The notes under the pieces are model-generated. The model was not told the DNA's origin and made no database searches. It worked only from the letters and a program-made list of their open reading frames with translations. A stretch of 64,000 nt of DNA from Granulibacter bethesdensis (GTDB lineage: Bacteria; Pseudomonadota; Alphaproteobacteria; Acetobacterales; Acetobacteraceae), in NCBI RefSeq assembly GCF_001889545.1, contig NZ_CP018194.1:1524501-1588500 (forward strand), read 5' to 3'. Shown one piece after another: positions 1-10,862 of this stretch (the stretch's first letter is position 1; each line of letters starts with the position of its first letter). The position numbers were made by a program, and so were the translations under genes.

Positions 1-720
1 TTTCTTGCCAAAAGAATCTTCTCTGCCACCACACTTGCCGAACACAACGTATCGGCTCTGGATACGTTTCGGGTTCTTGGTCCCCTGGCTGGTGTATTCA
101 TCAGCTTCTCCCTAGTACAGGGGATTGCCGAATATCGTGCCAGCGAGCGCCAGATAAGTCTTGAGGCCACGGATGCCTATCAGCTTGACCGCGCCCTGGC
201 CGGAACAGATCTGGGTGATAAGGCAAATCCTGCCCGGCTTGCCCTGCGAGCCTACATCCAGTCTGTCGTAACAGAGGAATGGAATGGATTGCGGGAAGGA
301 AAAACCGTAGCTCTGGTAGCGTCGCAGACAATGCAGGCCCTGCAGGAGCAGGTTGAATCTTTGGTCAATCAGCTGCCTCCCTCCCTGCGCATTGCCAATG
401 ATATTGATAAAAACTTCGATGATTTGCAGGAAGACCGTGCCAAGCGGTTAGCCGTTGCGCGCGGCGGGCTTCCTTCGATCATGTGGTGGGTGCTTGGCAT
501 GTTGATGCTGCTTCTGCTGATCTGCTCGGCTTTTCTGGCACGTCCGAACAGGATTTACATTCACCCGCTGCCGACATTGTTCATGGCCGGGCTGGGAATC
601 ATGTGCGGGCTTCTGTTTATTATTGACCGACCCTATCAGGGGGAACTTTGCGTAAGCCCGGCACCCTTGGTGAAGGTTCTCAAGCAGCTTAATATTCGCC
701 TGCATATTCATACAGGCTAG
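1..720 (+). CDS. DUF4239 (bestrophin-like) membrane protein, 5' end outside window
   Basis: The frame is open from the first base, so the N-terminus is missing and about 239 residues remain. The visible part has a soluble stretch with conserved-looking DTFRVLGPLAG and a charged helical region, then two strongly hydrophobic segments near the C-terminus (around 483-545 and 572-625), separated by RPNRIYIHPLP. This arrangement fits the DUF4239 family of inner-membrane proteins, whose biochemical role is not established. An internal ATG at 289 exists, but the upstream codons read as real protein, so I do not use it as the start. The gene converges on ppc and shares a bidirectional terminator with it. 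Confidence 0.7.
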   Translation, partial: FLAKRIFSATTLAEHNVSALDTFRVLGPLAGVFISFSLVQGIAEYRASERQISLEATDAYQLDRALAGTDLGDKANPARLALRAYIQSVVTEEWNGLREGKTVALVASQTMQALQEQVESLVNQLPPSLRIANDIDKNFDDLQEDRAKRLAVARGGLPSIMWWVLGMLMLLLLICSAFLARPNRIYIHPLPTLFMAGLGIMCGLLFIIDRPYQGELCVSPAPLVKVLKQLNIRLHIHTG

Positions 721-821
721 GCCGGATCACCATTCAGCTCTGGTGGCCTATAAAAGACGCTTTTGTATGCTTCAGGTGCTCGCAGACCTGAATAGCGATC
801 CCGCATAGTCACCATCAAGAA

Positions 822-858
822 AAAGCCGCGATCCCCTCTGATCGCGGCTTTCCTGTTT
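822..858. terminator. Bidirectional intrinsic terminator
   Basis: An 11-bp stem (AAAGCCGCGAT 822-832 with ATCGCGGCTTT 841-851) has T-rich sequence on both sides. It sits between two convergent genes and can serve both. Confidence 0.8.
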
Positions 859-883
859 TATCGGCTGTTTTGAGGAACGCTAT

Positions 884-3697
884 TCATCCAAAAGCGCCTA
901 CCTCATGGCTGATAGCCGTGCCGATCTCACGCACCAGATCAAACATATCGCTCATCGGCTGGAAAATAGTGGCATGCTCATGAGCATAGCTGCTGCCCTG
1001 ACGTTCGGTCGATGGTTCAAAGTAATCCCGTTCCACCGCAGGGTCTGGCGCAGGCGGGAATACCTGACTCAGAAGATTGAGGGCAAGGGGAATTTCCAGC
1101 CGCAAAATCAGGGCTTCCAGAGCCTGACGAGTCACCCCATGACGAGGCGAGAAATCAGGAATTTCCGTCTCCAGAAGCCAGATACGATGAATCAGCGCCA
1201 GCCTCAGCGCATGCAGCAAACGCTCACGCATGGTCATGCGCGGTGCGTCAGACCAGCCAGCACGCAGTTGCAGGTGATCCACCTGAATGCGTCGGAACAT
1301 CGCCTGTGTCACCGCCGCCAGACCCAGCCGCTCCACCGCCTTGGCTACCAGCATCAGCGCCTTTGTCTTCCGCTGATCCGTTTCCCGCTCATGCGCAGCA
1401 CGATCGAGCCAGGTGGTGGGGTCAAATGTCGCCACCACTGCACGCAATACGTCCAGATCAGAATGGCGCAAAGCATGCTCGGCCAGATTCATGGCCCGGC
1501 GGAAACGGAAGCTGTTCTGATAAAGATCGTCGAACGTTTCCGGGTGGCGGATCAAGGCTGCACCAATGCCGTGAATGGAATTGGCACACCAGCCCAACTG
1601 CTGAAGGATGGCATTATTGGGGATGGCCCGCAATTCGCGCGGATGGGTGATCTGCGGGCGCCCCACTGCCCCATCGCTCTGGCGGGCGGCCGGGCGGGAG
1701 CCGGTCTTGTCGATCAGAGCCGGACCGAACGCACCCAATAGGGCGGCATAGCCCGGATCTTCCACCAGCTCTTCCATATGCGTGCGGATGGTCGTGAAGT
1801 AATCCGAGGCAAAATCCTGCTCCTCATAAACAGGATCTTTCGGGCCGGACATACGTGGGAAAGCATGTTCCGCAATCCGGGCAATAGTGGCCGTTGCCAG
1901 CGCTGGTGTGCCGAACAACAGATAGCCATCACCACCTTGAAAAGCACTTTCCTCACGCACCACAACTCCTGCAGCGCGCAGGGCCTTGCGGCTTTTGGTT
2001 GGAGAAAGATATTTCAGGCGATCATAGAGCGAGCCGGGATGCGCACCACGTCCGATGCTTTCGCCATGTGTATCGAACAGAATCACTTCGACACCCTTGA
2101 CGTCATAACGGGCCAGCAGCTCGGCAATTTTCATACGCAGGCGTTCGATCAGATAGCTGGCGGCCAGCTGTCCGACATAACGACCGGAATCCGAATAACC
2201 GAACTGAAGTGCAAGACGACCGGTCTTTTGCAGATAGGCGCGGTAATGCGGGCTGCGCAGCGCTTCCTGCAGGATGCGCGCGCCCTGTTCCAACGCATCG
2301 GCGGTTTCGAACAGCGGAGAAATCTCGATCCGGTCCTCGATCCCCAGAAGTCTTGCCAGCCACAGCGCTGTCAACAGCGTGTAACCGCTCTCGGTCTCGG
2401 CGATCAGGAATCTGACCGGTGCTGCGCTATCGATGTGTTTGACGACCTGCGCCACCGTCATCATCAACCGGGCCGCCGAAGCCTGCTCAGCAATCAGCGT
2501 ACCGAAATCGATATTGACGGGCTGAACAGTATCGAGCGCCTCGTTGATCTTGCTCAGCAGGATACGACGGCGGGACTGATCTTCCGGCGGATCGGTAATG
2601 CCCAGACGCTGCCGGGCAACATTATGCAGCTGAGTCGCATTCAGACGTACATGCGTATGAGCCAGAGACATGGCATGCGAGACTAGGCCTGCGCGGATCA
2701 CGCACAGTGCCAGTCTCGTCTCCTCATCTGCGGTGCTGATCGCCGCATCAAATTGCGGCAGGATGGCAGCAGGATCAGTGATCGCTTCCTGCCGACGTGT
2801 GATCAGCGCCTGAGCGAAAGCCTGCACACCATCAGGATCCTGCGTCATCGGGCAGGCTTCGATCTGGGCCGAAACGGCCTCAATCGCCTGATTCACTGTG
2901 CGCTGAAGCGCATCGGTTCCGGCAAGCGGAGCCAATTGTGCCAGAACGCGCTCCAGTTGCAGACGCTTCATGCGCAGGCGCAGGCGTAACGTGTCCCACC
3001 AGCCAATATCGGTACGACCATCCGTATCGTAGCCAACCCAACTGGTAAGAATCACCGGCCTTGGCGTCAGATCGCTCCAGCGATCCGGCCAGACATCACG
3101 GGCGGCCAGCAGCAGGTTGCGGTTCAACTTATCGATGGCATCACGGCCATTGATGATGGCGGCAACCGCCTGATCGAACTCGTCTTCCAGCGTTACAGAA
3201 GGGGGACGATGCGATTCAAAAGAAGATACTTCAGCACCGCTGGCTGCTTCTGCCAGCGCGTGGCCAACCTCGGCCGGCATTGAGAAAGTCGGGTGAGCCG
3301 TAAAGACGGCGGCAAAGCGGGTTCTCTCAACCTCAGGCTGAAAATCGCGAAAAGAAATCGGGCTGTCATTGGGATCAGGCCTGACCACCCGCTGGGCCAC
3401 GTGAGCCAACGCCTCGTCAGCCCCTTCAATCCCGCCAACATAATTGGCAAGCCTGCGCGCGCGGTCGATATAGGCGGCATCTCTCAGATGTTTCACCAAT
3501 GCCACGAGAGAAGCGTGACTTAATGATCCGCTTTCGATTCGGCGCGCAATCGCGAGCGCCACTGAAAGCATCGGATTGCCGAATGGATCTTCGGTAGAGC
3601 GCTCAACAGAGCGTTCTGTGACCGAAAGCAATTCGGCGGCCAGGTTCGCAGGTGTCTGCGTGTCGTGCATGTCTGCCATCACCCGAATTGTGTGCAC
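884..3697 (-). CDS. ppc: Phosphoenolpyruvate carboxylase family protein (divergent)
   Basis: At 937 residues the length and domain order fit PEP carboxylase, which adds bicarbonate to PEP to make oxaloacetate and so refills the TCA cycle. Recognisable blocks are FTAHPTF near residue 135, SWVGYDTDGR near 220, FGYSDSGRYVGQLAASY in the middle, and HGESIGRGAHPG further on. Two signature motifs are altered: the usual TAHPTE reads TAHPTF, and the usual HGRGGxxGRGG reads HGESIGRGAHPG, so one normally conserved Arg appears to be absent. The protein also does not end with the usual QNTG tail. The family assignment is firm; PEPC activity is likely but not certain. The start is uncertain: GTG at 3697 is the longest choice, and ATG at 3679 (MADMHDTQ) is a good alternative, neither with a clear ribosome site. 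Confidence 0.8.
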   Translation of the reverse strand: MHTIRVMADMHDTQTPANLAAELLSVTERSVERSTEDPFGNPMLSVALAIARRIESGSLSHASLVALVKHLRDAAYIDRARRLANYVGGIEGADEALAHVAQRVVRPDPNDSPISFRDFQPEVERTRFAAVFTAHPTFSMPAEVGHALAEAASGAEVSSFESHRPPSVTLEDEFDQAVAAIINGRDAIDKLNRNLLLAARDVWPDRWSDLTPRPVILTSWVGYDTDGRTDIGWWDTLRLRLRMKRLQLERVLAQLAPLAGTDALQRTVNQAIEAVSAQIEACPMTQDPDGVQAFAQALITRRQEAITDPAAILPQFDAAISTADEETRLALCVIRAGLVSHAMSLAHTHVRLNATQLHNVARQRLGITDPPEDQSRRRILLSKINEALDTVQPVNIDFGTLIAEQASAARLMMTVAQVVKHIDSAAPVRFLIAETESGYTLLTALWLARLLGIEDRIEISPLFETADALEQGARILQEALRSPHYRAYLQKTGRLALQFGYSDSGRYVGQLAASYLIERLRMKIAELLARYDVKGVEVILFDTHGESIGRGAHPGSLYDRLKYLSPTKSRKALRAAGVVVREESAFQGGDGYLLFGTPALATATIARIAEHAFPRMSGPKDPVYEEQDFASDYFTTIRTHMEELVEDPGYAALLGAFGPALIDKTGSRPAARQSDGAVGRPQITHPRELRAIPNNAILQQLGWCANSIHGIGAALIRHPETFDDLYQNSFRFRRAMNLAEHALRHSDLDVLRAVVATFDPTTWLDRAAHERETDQRKTKALMLVAKAVERLGLAAVTQAMFRRIQVDHLQLRAGWSDAPRMTMRERLLHALRLALIHRIWLLETEIPDFSPRHGVTRQALEALILRLEIPLALNLLSQVFPPAPDPAVERDYFEPSTERQGSSYAHEHATIFQPMSDMFDLVREIGTAISHEVGAFG

Positions 3698-4002
3698 AGG
3701 CTCAAAGAGAACGCAAACCCCTTTCGCATGGTCTTCCTTTCAAAACTCTGTTCTGTCATCACATAAGGCAAAAGCAATCTTATGATAAGATTGCTCTATT
3801 ATAGGAATTAATAATAAAATATTGGAGTATCTATAGCAATAAAATTATAGACCCTTTGGGCCGTCATCTTTATGCGCGGGAATCCGTACAGGATATAAAT
3901 CTCTATTATTTTAACTTTTTGCCTCTGGACAGGCTACGGAACCCTCGCGCAACCATGTTGTTACCACCTTGCCTAAAAACATGACACAGGAGAGGAATTC
4001 TT
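3698..4002. other. Divergent promoter region, AT-rich
   Basis: This 305-bp gap separates ppc from the DUF4142 gene. It is far richer in A and T than its surroundings (especially 3770-3860 and 3890-3920) and probably holds both promoters. It contains a near-perfect dyad, listed separately, and no convincing ORF. Confidence 0.6.
3774..3794. promoter_or_regulatory. 21-bp dyad (candidate operator) upstream of ppc
   Basis: GCAATCTTAT, one central G, then ATAAGATTGC: ten of ten arm positions pair. The centre lies about 87 bp upstream of the longest ppc start. There is no T-tract, so a protein-binding site is likelier than a terminator. The regulator is unknown. Confidence 0.5.
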
Positions 4003-4629
4003 ATGGCACGTCGCTTCGGCTGGGCTCTCGGACTGCTGGTTCCGGTCGCCGCTTGCTCCAACCCGCCTCCGCCGCCCCCGGCCCCGCCGGCCCCGACCGT
4101 CAGCGATACGGATCGTAGCTTCGTGACAGCTTTGACCCAGGCCAATCTGGCAGAGGTGCAGGCCGGCGATCTGGCCTCCAAAACCTCGAACAAAGCCAGC
4201 ATCCGCAAACTGGGCAGCCAGATGTCCAATGAACATGGCCAGCTCAATGAAAAGCTTGCCACCCTGGCAAAAGCGAAGGGCATTGATGTCCCGACCCAGC
4301 CAAATGAACAGCAGCAGGCTGTCTATCAGAAGCTGCAGGGCGAACGCGCCAGCCGATTCAACAATGATTATGTGGATTCTGAGCTGGACGGTCACAAGGC
4401 GCTTGAGCCAGTGCTGACCCTGGAAATCAACCAGGGTTCCGATGCTGATCTGAAGAAACTGGCGGGTGATACCCTGCCGGTGGTGCAGATGCATGCAAAA
4501 GAGCTGGAAGCTCTGAAAACCGGCAAGACGCCGCGCCGCCTGCGCCATGGCGCCGCAGCGGCAACCATACCGCCGGTCGTGCAGTCCGCTGCGCCTGCGG
4601 CTCTGGCTCCGGCCCCGGCTGCGCAGTAA
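4003..4629 (+). CDS. DUF4142 lipoprotein
   Basis: The 208-residue protein starts with a short signal and a lipobox (VPVAAC, Cys near residue 18), followed by a Pro-rich linker, so it is probably anchored in the envelope. The body (SDTDRSFVTALTQANLAEVQAG, then SIRKLGSQMSNEHGQLNEKL and LEINQGSDADLKKLAGDTLP) matches the DUF4142 helical-bundle pattern. The family is ferritin-like in fold and of unknown function. The tail after residue 175 is Ala/Pro-rich low complexity. The start is supported by a strong AGGAGAGG upstream of the ATG. An intrinsic terminator follows at once. Confidence 0.8.
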   Translation: MARRFGWALGLLVPVAACSNPPPPPPAPPAPTVSDTDRSFVTALTQANLAEVQAGDLASKTSNKASIRKLGSQMSNEHGQLNEKLATLAKAKGIDVPTQPNEQQQAVYQKLQGERASRFNNDYVDSELDGHKALEPVLTLEINQGSDADLKKLAGDTLPVVQMHAKELEALKTGKTPRRLRHGAAAATIPPVVQSAAPAALAPAPAAQ

Positions 4630-4647
4630 TCAGCGCCGGTTCATAAG

Positions 4648-4677
4648 AAGGATGCCGTTTCGGCGGCATCCTTTTTT
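4648..4677 (+). terminator. Intrinsic terminator
   Basis: Stem AAGGATGCCG (4648-4657) / CGGCATCCTT (4663-4672) followed by TTTTTT. It ends directly against the first possible ATG of the next gene. Confidence 0.85.
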
Positions 4678-6042
4678 ATGACTACCAAGGAGGCTGTTTT
4701 TCCATACTCTGATCAGGTGTTCAGACCGTTGGAACCCTCCCCTGTTTTTCCGCCTCCTCGCATGATGCTCCCGGCGCAGGATGAGCCTGCCCGCCAAAGG
4801 CTGCGTCAGGCAAAACGCCTCGCCCTTTTTCTGCTTCTGCTTATGCTGGGCCTCTCCCTGCTGGCTCTGTTCATTCCATCCAATCTCGGGGGAGGATGGG
4901 TCAAAGGCATGATCGGGGCAGCCGCCAATGCCGGACTGATCGGCGGACTGGCTGACTGGTTTGCCGTTACTGCCCTGTTCCGTCATCCGCTGGGCCTGCC
5001 TGTTCCGCACACTGCGATTATTCCAGCCCAGAAGCACAGGCTGGGACAGGCACTGGGACGTTTTGTCGCTCAGCATGTCTTTACGCCGGCGGAAATATCC
5101 CGCGCGGTCAAGACCATTGATATTGCTGGCATTTTTCAGCGGCTGCTCAATGATCCTTCCATCTCCCTGCCCGCATCACAAGCGGTGTCGAGACTGGTGC
5201 CCCGTCTGTTGTCCAGTATGGAGGCCGGCCGTGCACGCAAACTGGTCATCCGGCTGCTGCCACGCCTGATGGGTGGGCAGGCTGCCAGCGCAGTGATCGC
5301 ACGCGCCCTGAATGGTCTGGTCGATGGAGGCAAGCATCAGGATATTTTTACCCTGCTGCTCCACGCCCTGAGGGATACGCTGCATCAGAAAGAATCACAG
5401 CTACACGGTCTGATTGCCCAGCGCGTCTCCGAGCATGGCGGACGGCTGGTCGGCTGGGCCGTCGGGGCTCAGATCGCCAGCAAGGTTCTGACTGCGATCA
5501 ATGTTGAACTCGATAAAATGGGGCCTGATCAATCAGCCCTGCGTCTTGCCTTCGATGAATGGGTACGGGTTCAGATTGGTAAGTTACAGAACGATCCCGC
5601 CCATGCTGCAGAAATGGGAAAAGCCGTCACCAGATTGATGGCCGAACCTGCCGCACAGGCTTGGTTAAAAGACATATGGCAACGCCTGCGCAGTACCATC
5701 GTTGCCGATGCCAATAGAAGTGACGGCCGCACCGTGCTGATTATTCAGGGTTTTCTTGGTGAGCTTGGCAATATGCTCGGGCAAAGCGCGGATATGCAGG
5801 ACAAAGTGAATCGCGGAGCGGAGTCCATTATCCTGAACGCCCTTCCCTCGTTACAGGAATCACTGTCCCAGTTCATTGCCTCGGTGGTGGCGGGATGGGA
5901 TACGGAGACAATTACCGACAGGCTTGAGTTGCGGATCGGACATGATCTGCAATTCGTGCGCGTAAACGGAACGTTGGTTGGCTTTGTGGTCGGCGGCGCG
6001 CTTTATGCAGTGCTGCGGCTAATCTCCAACCAGATCGGCTGA
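4678..6042 (+). CDS. DUF445 family membrane protein
   Basis: The protein has 454 residues. A hydrophobic helix lies near residues 43-64 (LALFLLLLMLGLSLLALF), followed by the family block GMIGAAANAGLIGGLADWFAVTALFRHPLGLPVPHTAIIP, a long helical cytoplasmic or periplasmic region, and a C-terminal membrane helix (GTLVGFVVGGALYAVLRLI). This is the DUF445 (YjiN-like) architecture, of unknown function. The start is doubtful: ATG 4678 overlaps the T-tract of the upstream terminator and has no ribosome site. ATG 4762/4765 (MMLPAQDEPA) and GTG 4717 are alternatives. The gene appears monocistronic. Confidence 0.8.
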   Translation: MTTKEAVFPYSDQVFRPLEPSPVFPPPRMMLPAQDEPARQRLRQAKRLALFLLLLMLGLSLLALFIPSNLGGGWVKGMIGAAANAGLIGGLADWFAVTALFRHPLGLPVPHTAIIPAQKHRLGQALGRFVAQHVFTPAEISRAVKTIDIAGIFQRLLNDPSISLPASQAVSRLVPRLLSSMEAGRARKLVIRLLPRLMGGQAASAVIARALNGLVDGGKHQDIFTLLLHALRDTLHQKESQLHGLIAQRVSEHGGRLVGWAVGAQIASKVLTAINVELDKMGPDQSALRLAFDEWVRVQIGKLQNDPAHAAEMGKAVTRLMAEPAAQAWLKDIWQRLRSTIVADANRSDGRTVLIIQGFLGELGNMLGQSADMQDKVNRGAESIILNALPSLQESLSQFIASVVAGWDTETITDRLELRIGHDLQFVRVNGTLVGFVVGGALYAVLRLISNQIG

Positions 6043-6060
6043 ACAGGCCGATTTTTTATT

Positions 6061-6330
6061 TCAGAAAAAACTGCTGTGCACGGCACTGCGAACACGTAGC
6101 ACCCGGGCAGCGATATAGGCCACCGCCAAGGCCACGACCGCCACCGGAATCATAAGCACGGCCAGCCAGATCGCCAACGCAGCAGCCGCAAGACCCGCCA
6201 TGATCATGGCTGCCACCATGGCAGAGACAGCAAAGCGCGCACTGAAAGGCGGGCGAACCGGGCGGCGGAACTCACCATCCAGCGTCATATCCAGCACAGG
6301 GGGAGATGACTTTTTCTGCATTTTGTCCAT
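6061..6330 (-). CDS. Small membrane protein of unknown function
   Basis: This 89-residue product has a polar N-terminus (MDKMQKKSSPPVLDM, then GEFRRPVRPPFSARF) and one long or two closely packed hydrophobic helices between about residues 34 and 75. It ends in a short basic tail. A GGAGG lies about ten bases before the ATG, which supports translation. I do not recognise a family. Confidence 0.6.
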   Translation of the reverse strand: MDKMQKKSSPPVLDMTLDGEFRRPVRPPFSARFAVSAMVAAMIMAGLAAAALAIWLAVLMIPVAVVALAVAYIAARVLRVRSAVHSSFF

Positions 6331-6433
6331 CTTGATCGAGGCCTCCTTGCATACAAGGCTGACGAGCCGCTCAAGTTCCTGCCACCATAGGGCTAATAAC
6401 GCCCTACAGGAATGCCCGGGACATTAAACTTTC

Positions 6434-7237
6434 TCAAACTTCATCCGTGACAACACCGAATTCAACCAGATCGCTTTTTCCGAAGCTGGTTGAAATCGCT
6501 ACATCCGTCGCATCCCGTCCACGCGCCATCAGGATACGCCCGATACGCGGCTTGTTATGACGGGCGTCAAATGTATACCAGGTACCATCCAGATAGACAT
6601 CAAACCAGGCGCTGAAATCCATCGGGTCCGGCACAGGTGGAATGCCTATATCGCCGAGATAACCGGTGCAGTAGCGTGCAGGAATGTTCATGCAACGGCA
6701 CAAAGTGACAGCAAGATGCGCAAAGTCACGGCACACCCCGACCTGCTCTTCATGGGCTTCCCAAGCGGTTCTCGTGGCGCGTGCCATCTGATAGTCAAAA
6801 CGGATACGCTGGTGTACGTAATCAACAATTGCCTGCACGCGGGGCCAACCTTCCGGCGTCTGGCCGAATAGCTGCCAGGCAAGCGTGGAAAGACGATCCG
6901 TCTCGCAATAGCGACTGCCCAGTAGATAGACCAGCACATCATCCGGCAGCATGGGCACCGGGGTCTGTCGGGCTGACCAGTTCACCACATCCGGCTCACC
7001 ACTATCCTGAATGGTGAACATCGTCGAAATCGTGATCAGACCGGGAGGCGCAATCAGGCGGGTGCAGCGGTTTCCAAAGCCGTCCGTATAAACTGTCATG
7101 GCCGTCGGCGGATCCAGCGTAACAATACCTGGATCCAACAGGTCACCAGCACGGGATGGATGCACATGCACCATCAGCAGCATCGGAGTGTGATCAATAT
7201 GCTGATAAGTCAGCCTGTATCCGGCACGAATATGCAA
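6434..7237 (-). CDS. Transglutaminase-like cysteine peptidase family protein
   Basis: I choose the TTG at 7237 as start: it has GAAAGGAGA six bases upstream and gives MHIRAGYRLTYQH, the usual beginning of this family. The frame stays open to 7462, but that extension looks non-coding. The 267-residue protein has an N-terminal beta region and a transglutaminase core with the catalytic Cys in EEQVGVCRDFAHLAVTLCR, His in MDFSAWFDVYLDGTW context (FDVYLDGTWYTFDARHN) and Asp in FDARHN. Such proteins are cytoplasmic and are often described as transglutaminase family or putative proteases. The substrate is unknown. Confidence 0.8.
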   Translation of the reverse strand: MHIRAGYRLTYQHIDHTPMLLMVHVHPSRAGDLLDPGIVTLDPPTAMTVYTDGFGNRCTRLIAPPGLITISTMFTIQDSGEPDVVNWSARQTPVPMLPDDVLVYLLGSRYCETDRLSTLAWQLFGQTPEGWPRVQAIVDYVHQRIRFDYQMARATRTAWEAHEEQVGVCRDFAHLAVTLCRCMNIPARYCTGYLGDIGIPPVPDPMDFSAWFDVYLDGTWYTFDARHNKPRIGRILMARGRDATDVAISTSFGKSDLVEFGVVTDEV

Positions 7238-7463
7238 TCCTGTCTCCTTTCGGCATACAGCAGAAACCGGAAGCGCACCCGCAAGTGCAGGAAGAGAAAA
7301 GTCTCCTCCCTCCCCCACCGCATCGACAGGCCTGCGCTCCGAATGGCCTTGAAACGCCTGTGGAACAGAAGCTGTTCCCCGCAAACGATGAATGACAGTA
7401 AGCAAAATTCTGGCCACACCCTGAAAAAATGTCAGAACAATCTCCTGTGAAGTGAGAAACAAA

Positions 7464-7489
7464 AAACGGCCCGTGAAAACGGGCCGTTT
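7464..7489 (-). terminator. Intrinsic terminator of fusA
   Basis: Eleven-base arms AAACGGCCCGT / ACGGGCCGTTT around a GAAA loop. On the minus strand the stem is followed by a run of six T, as needed for fusA, which ends just upstream. Confidence 0.85.
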
Positions 7490-7540
7490 CCAGATAGAGC
7501 AAAGCAGAAAGACTCCCCGCCGAAGCAGGGAAAAGTCATC

Positions 7541-9622
<2,082 letters not shown>

Positions 9623-9911
9623 GGCAGACCTCCAAAACCCAGTAGGGAAAAACCCTGCGGGGAATGGCCCCAGTCAGGGAGTATCAGCGCAACCCCGGCA
9701 TGTTGTCCGGCAGATCACACCAAAACCAGTGATACAAACAACGAAACGGACACCGGAACGACGGGAGGGCTGCCCCCGGCCTTCTTTGCCCGACCCGATT
9801 CCGCCGTGATATGCGACACCCTGCCGATTTTTGCAATCGAGCAACCGCAGGGCAGAGGCGGTTTTATCTCATGGACGCCTTTTAGGGGCGATAAGGGGTA
9901 GTGCTTTATAG

Positions 9912-10862
9912 ATGGCTGATCAGAATTTCCATCCTGTTCCCGTGATTCTGGACACCGATCCCGGCACAGATGATGCTCTGGCGATTCTGTTGGCGCTTGC
10001 CTCCCCTGAGCTGGAGATGAAAGCGCTGACCGTCGTCGGGGGCAATGTCGGGTTGGAGCATACACTCCGTAATGCGCTGGCGCTGGCAGCGCTGGCAGGT
10101 GCCTCCATCCCGGTTCATCCCGGGGCAAACCAGCCCTTGATGGGGCATCATTATACAGGGGCACCTGACATTCATGGGGTTGATGGGCTGGCCGGGGTCG
10201 ATATGCCAGAGCCATCCCTGTTCTCCTCCCCTCGTATGGCCTCCTCTCTTCTGGCCGCCGACGCAATCCGTGCCATTCTGCGTGACAGCGAAAAACCGGT
10301 CACACTGGTGGGGATCGGGCCGGCAACCAATCTGGCCCTGGCTCTGGCCACAGAGCCTACCCTCTGCGCCAACATAGACCAGATCGTGCTGATGACCGGC
10401 AGTGCCGGGCGAGGGAATGTCACCCCTTATGCCGAGTTCAATGCATGGAGCGATCCTGAAGCACTCTCCATCCTGATCACCAGCGGTGTATCAGTCGTGC
10501 TGGTGACGCTTGATCTGACACGGCAGGCCCGCATCACACCCGAGCGCATCACGCGCCTGCGGGAATATGGAACAGGGCGCGCCCTCGCCACGGCCTGCGA
10601 TATTCTGTCCCGGGTTCCCCTGACCGAACAGGGCGGAGAGCCGCTGCATGACCCCTGCGCAATCGCATGGCTGGTTGCACCGCATCTGTTCACCACGCGC
10701 CCTGTGGATGTCTCCGTCATACACGAAGCCGGAGAAAGGCGGGGGCAGACCATGATCAGCCATGCCGGAGAAACCTCTTCAGGGCAGATCACAATGCTGG
10801 ACACGATGGATGCAGAAGGGTTTTTCACTCTGCTCGGCAATCGGCTGGCACGGCTGCCATGA
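9912..10862 (+). CDS. Nucleoside hydrolase (IunH family)
   Basis: This 316-residue enzyme would split the N-glycosidic bond of ribonucleosides for base salvage. The calcium-binding signature is complete at the N-terminus (LDTDPGTDDALAI, residues about 12-24). VVGGNVGLEHTLRNALAL and the MTGSAGRGNVTPYAEFNAWSDPEA region, with the catalytic-site Asn and Asp residues, also fit. The last four bases overlap the next gene (ATGA), so translation of the two is probably coupled. Substrate specificity (purine or pyrimidine) cannot be read from the sequence. Confidence 0.88.
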   Translation: MADQNFHPVPVILDTDPGTDDALAILLALASPELEMKALTVVGGNVGLEHTLRNALALAALAGASIPVHPGANQPLMGHHYTGAPDIHGVDGLAGVDMPEPSLFSSPRMASSLLAADAIRAILRDSEKPVTLVGIGPATNLALALATEPTLCANIDQIVLMTGSAGRGNVTPYAEFNAWSDPEALSILITSGVSVVLVTLDLTRQARITPERITRLREYGTGRALATACDILSRVPLTEQGGEPLHDPCAIAWLVAPHLFTTRPVDVSVIHEAGERRGQTMISHAGETSSGQITMLDTMDAEGFFTLLGNRLARLP

